A stretch of DNA of 64,000 bases, taken from positions 4,588,001-4,652,000 of the forward strand of contig NZ_CP110535.1 of NCBI RefSeq assembly GCF_026104355.1. The letters are read 5' to 3'. Below are positions 62,164-64,000 of this stretch, piece by piece. The DNA is from Halomonas sp. BDJS001. Its GTDB lineage: Bacteria; Pseudomonadota; Gammaproteobacteria; Pseudomonadales; Halomonadaceae. Below the pieces are notes generated by a model, which was given only the letters and a program-made list of their open reading frames with translations, had not been told where the DNA came from and searched no databases. How positions within the stretch are numbered: position 1 is the stretch's first letter; every line of letters begins with the position of its first letter. Both the position numbers and the translations under genes were made by a program.

Positions 62164-63672
62164 ATGACGCTAGCCATTGTAGCCACGCGGGCAGGCGTAG
62201 GTTTAGATGCACCGGCGGTGCATGTTGAGGTGCATCTGGCTAACGGCTTGCCGGGCCTAACGCTAGTGGGTTTGCCGGAAACGGCGGTAAAAGAGAGCCG
62301 CGAGCGGGTGCGCAGTGCGCTAGTCAATGCAGGCTTTGATTTTCCCAATACCCGCCGTATTACCTTAAACCTCGCCCCCGCTGATCTTCCCAAAGAAGGT
62401 GGCCGTTTTGATCTGCCCATTGCCCTAGGTATTCTTGCCGCCTCCGGGCAAATTCCCGTCGAAGCGCTGGAAGGCATGGAGTGCGCTGGCGAGTTAGCCT
62501 TGGATGGCAAGCTGCGTGCCGTGCCGGGCATACTGCCCTTTGCCCTTGCCACACGGCGAGCAAAGAAAGCGCTGATTATTCCCCGCGCCTGCGCCGATGA
62601 AGCCGCCCTGGCGGGCGATTTGCCGGTACTACCTGCCGATACGCTCTGGCAAGTCGTCGCCCACCTACTCGATCAAGAGAAGATCCCGCCGCACAAGCTC
62701 AGTGCCTCGGTGAAAACCACTGCCCCAGTGGATGATCTTGCCGATGTGCGCGGCCAGCAGCAGGCCCGCCGGGCGCTGGAAGTCGCTGCGGCCGGTGGCC
62801 ATAACCTGTTGTTTGCAGGCCCGCCGGGCACCGGCAAAACCATGCTGGCCAGCCGCCTGCCGGGCATTCTGCCGCCGCTTTCTGAGGAGGATGCCCTGGA
62901 AGTCGCCGCCGTGCGCTCGGTTTGCGGGCTACCGCTGGAAGCTGACTGGGGTAAACGGCCCTTTAGGCAACCCCATCACAGTGCCAGCGCTGCGGCGCTG
63001 GTAGGTGGCGGCTCAAAACCCAAACCCGGCGAGATTTCACTCGCCCACCACGGCGTGCTGTTCTTGGATGAGCTGCCGGAGTTTTCCCGCCATGTGCTAG
63101 AGGTACTTCGACAACCGCTGGAAACCGGCGAGATCCATTTAGCCCGCGCCAGTCATGAACGTCGCTACCCTGCTCAATTTCAGTTAGTCGCGGCAATGAA
63201 TCCCTGCCCCTGCGGCCATTTGGGCGATCCGCGCCAGCGCTGCCAGTGTACCGCCAGTCAAATCCAACGTTATCAAGCGCGGCTTTCCGGGCCACTGCTA
63301 GACCGTATCGATCTGCAAGTGGAAGTCCCTGCCCTGCCGCCAGAACAGCTCACCGCACAAACCCAAGGCGAGTCTTCAGAAGCCGTGCGTGAGCGGGTGA
63401 TGGCCGCCCGAGAACGCCAAATGGCCCGCGGCGCGCTGAATAGCCAGCTAAGCGGCAAAGCCCTGGAGGCCGCCTGTGCGCTTAACGATGAAGAGCGCGC
63501 CTGGCTTGCGGGCGTGCTCGAAAAGCTCAAGCTCTCCGCCCGCGCCTATCACCGCGTACTGCGCGTAGCCCTGACCCTGGCCGACCTTCAGGGCGAACCC
63601 AAGCCCACCCAGCCGCATCTAATTGAGGCCATTGGTTACCGCCAACTGGATCGGATGCTAAAGGGGGCGTAA
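62164..63672 (+). CDS. comM: YifB/ComM family AAA+ ATPase (Mg-chelatase-like), DNA branch-migration helicase
   Basis: A 502-residue hexameric helicase that aids recombination in natural transformation. The N-terminal domain reads LAIVATRAGVGLDAPAVHVE, LTLVGLPETAVKESRERVRS and LNLAPADLPKEGGRFDLPIA; the AAA core has Walker A FAGPPGTGKTMLASRLPGIL, Walker B GVLFLDELPEF and the zinc-type AMNPCPCGHLGDPRQRCQC; the C-terminal domain includes LSARAYHRVLRVALTLADLQ. The gene appears complete, which suggests that competence functions remain useful. Confidence 0.94.
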   Translation: MTLAIVATRAGVGLDAPAVHVEVHLANGLPGLTLVGLPETAVKESRERVRSALVNAGFDFPNTRRITLNLAPADLPKEGGRFDLPIALGILAASGQIPVEALEGMECAGELALDGKLRAVPGILPFALATRRAKKALIIPRACADEAALAGDLPVLPADTLWQVVAHLLDQEKIPPHKLSASVKTTAPVDDLADVRGQQQARRALEVAAAGGHNLLFAGPPGTGKTMLASRLPGILPPLSEEDALEVAAVRSVCGLPLEADWGKRPFRQPHHSASAAALVGGGSKPKPGEISLAHHGVLFLDELPEFSRHVLEVLRQPLETGEIHLARASHERRYPAQFQLVAAMNPCPCGHLGDPRQRCQCTASQIQRYQARLSGPLLDRIDLQVEVPALPPEQLTAQTQGESSEAVRERVMAARERQMARGALNSQLSGKALEAACALNDEERAWLAGVLEKLKLSARAYHRVLRVALTLADLQGEPKPTQPHLIEAIGYRQLDRMLKGA

Positions 63673-63694
63673 GTCCCCGAAAGCCACTAGACGG

Positions 63695-64000
63695 TTAATG
63701 GGTGGCGGCCAATGAGTCCACTAGGCGTTGACACAGCGCATCCAGCTTCTGACCCGTGGTTTCATCGTGTAACGCGCCACTATCATTGAAGGCGCTGCCC
63801 GCTTTTGCCAGCGACAATGGCTGTGGTAGCACGACCAACCCCAGATTGGCTAACAGTTGCTGACCTAGCGGCAGCGCACGGATGCCACCTAGCCCACCAG
63901 GGGAAGCCGACACCAGCGCTGCCCACTTACCGGCAAATAACTTGAGCCCCGGCGTATCCTGGTAGGGCCGTGACAGCCAGTCCAGCGTGTTTTTCAGCAG
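63695..64000 (-). CDS. NADPH-dependent FMN reductase family protein (C-terminal part, runs off the window)
   Basis: The minus strand at the window edge reads LKNTLDWLSRPYQDTPGLKL, then FAGKWAALVSASPGGLGGIR and LPLGQQLLANLGLVVLPQ, ending SLAATH at 63695. The KNTLDWLSRP and ASPGGLGG-R patterns are typical of the flavodoxin-like NADPH-dependent FMN reductase/chromate reductase family. The N-terminus with the FMN phosphate loop lies outside the window. Confidence 0.88.
   Translation of the reverse strand: MLKNTLDWLSRPYQDTPGLKLFAGKWAALVSASPGGLGGIRALPLGQQLLANLGLVVLPQPLSLAKAGSAFNDSGALHDETTGQKLDALCQRLVDSLAATH

Overview
The window looks like a chromosomal segment of a halophilic gammaproteobacterium of the Halomonadaceae (Halomonas/Vreelandella type). 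This is inferred from gene content, not from a marker gene: an Aap-type amino-acid ABC transporter, divergent folK/pteridine reductase, finR/fpr, an amt flanked by two PII genes, ubiK and comM neighbours, a very short flagellin, and moderately GC-rich coding sequence. No rRNA, tRNA or CRISPR array was recognised.

Layout. 1-386: start of an ABC substrate-binding protein (NMT1/THI5 type). 733-7423: a decayed BCCT transporter gene split by a 5.7 kb insertion (1095-6819) flanked by a 7-bp direct repeat. The insertion carries a FpvA/FhuE-like siderophore receptor operon and an AraC regulator, between relics of conjugation genes (relaxase C-terminus, LysR/TraR-like piece, TraG N-terminus) in the order expected of a Tn4371-type ICE. 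7448-16527: flagellin, folK/folM, MscS channel, YqaA, IclR regulator, enoyl-CoA hydratase, trhO, pirin. 16843-25061: an orphan type VI secretion island of vgrG, DUF2169 adaptor, PAAR-like DUF4150 toxin and immunity gene, followed by a partial tandem duplication with a broken DUF2169 copy, a second toxin with a different tail and a different immunity gene; it ends in an IS30 relic. 25706-37489: housekeeping genes (serA; xseB-ispA-dxs-djlA; ribA; hemE-speE), a Xre/RES toxin-antitoxin pair, GST, cheZ and a hemolysin III family protein. 37749-46759: two nutrient transport operons, aapJQMP and phnDCEE, separated by ridA and a histidine phosphatase. 46865-53483: host-attachment family gene (frameshifted), a chemoreceptor, finR/fpr, and glnK-amt-glnK. 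53840-63672: ubiK and comM, normally close neighbours, are separated by about 8 kb carrying an IutA-like receptor, a PchR-like regulator, a FhuA-like receptor, a FhuD-like binding protein and prlF-yhaV. The window closes inside an NADPH-dependent FMN reductase family gene.

Regulation readable from sequence: three unlinked motility genes (flagellin, cheZ, chemoreceptor) each have a sigma-28 promoter match; the glnK-amt operon has a GG-N10-GC sigma-54 promoter; three genes of the second iron island have Fur-box-like sequences; both toxin-antitoxin loci have repeat operators.

The most interesting system is the duplicated VgrG-linked toxin cassette. Two effectors share a nearly identical N-terminal carrier and a 12-residue linker, but have unrelated toxin tails, each followed directly by its own immunity gene.
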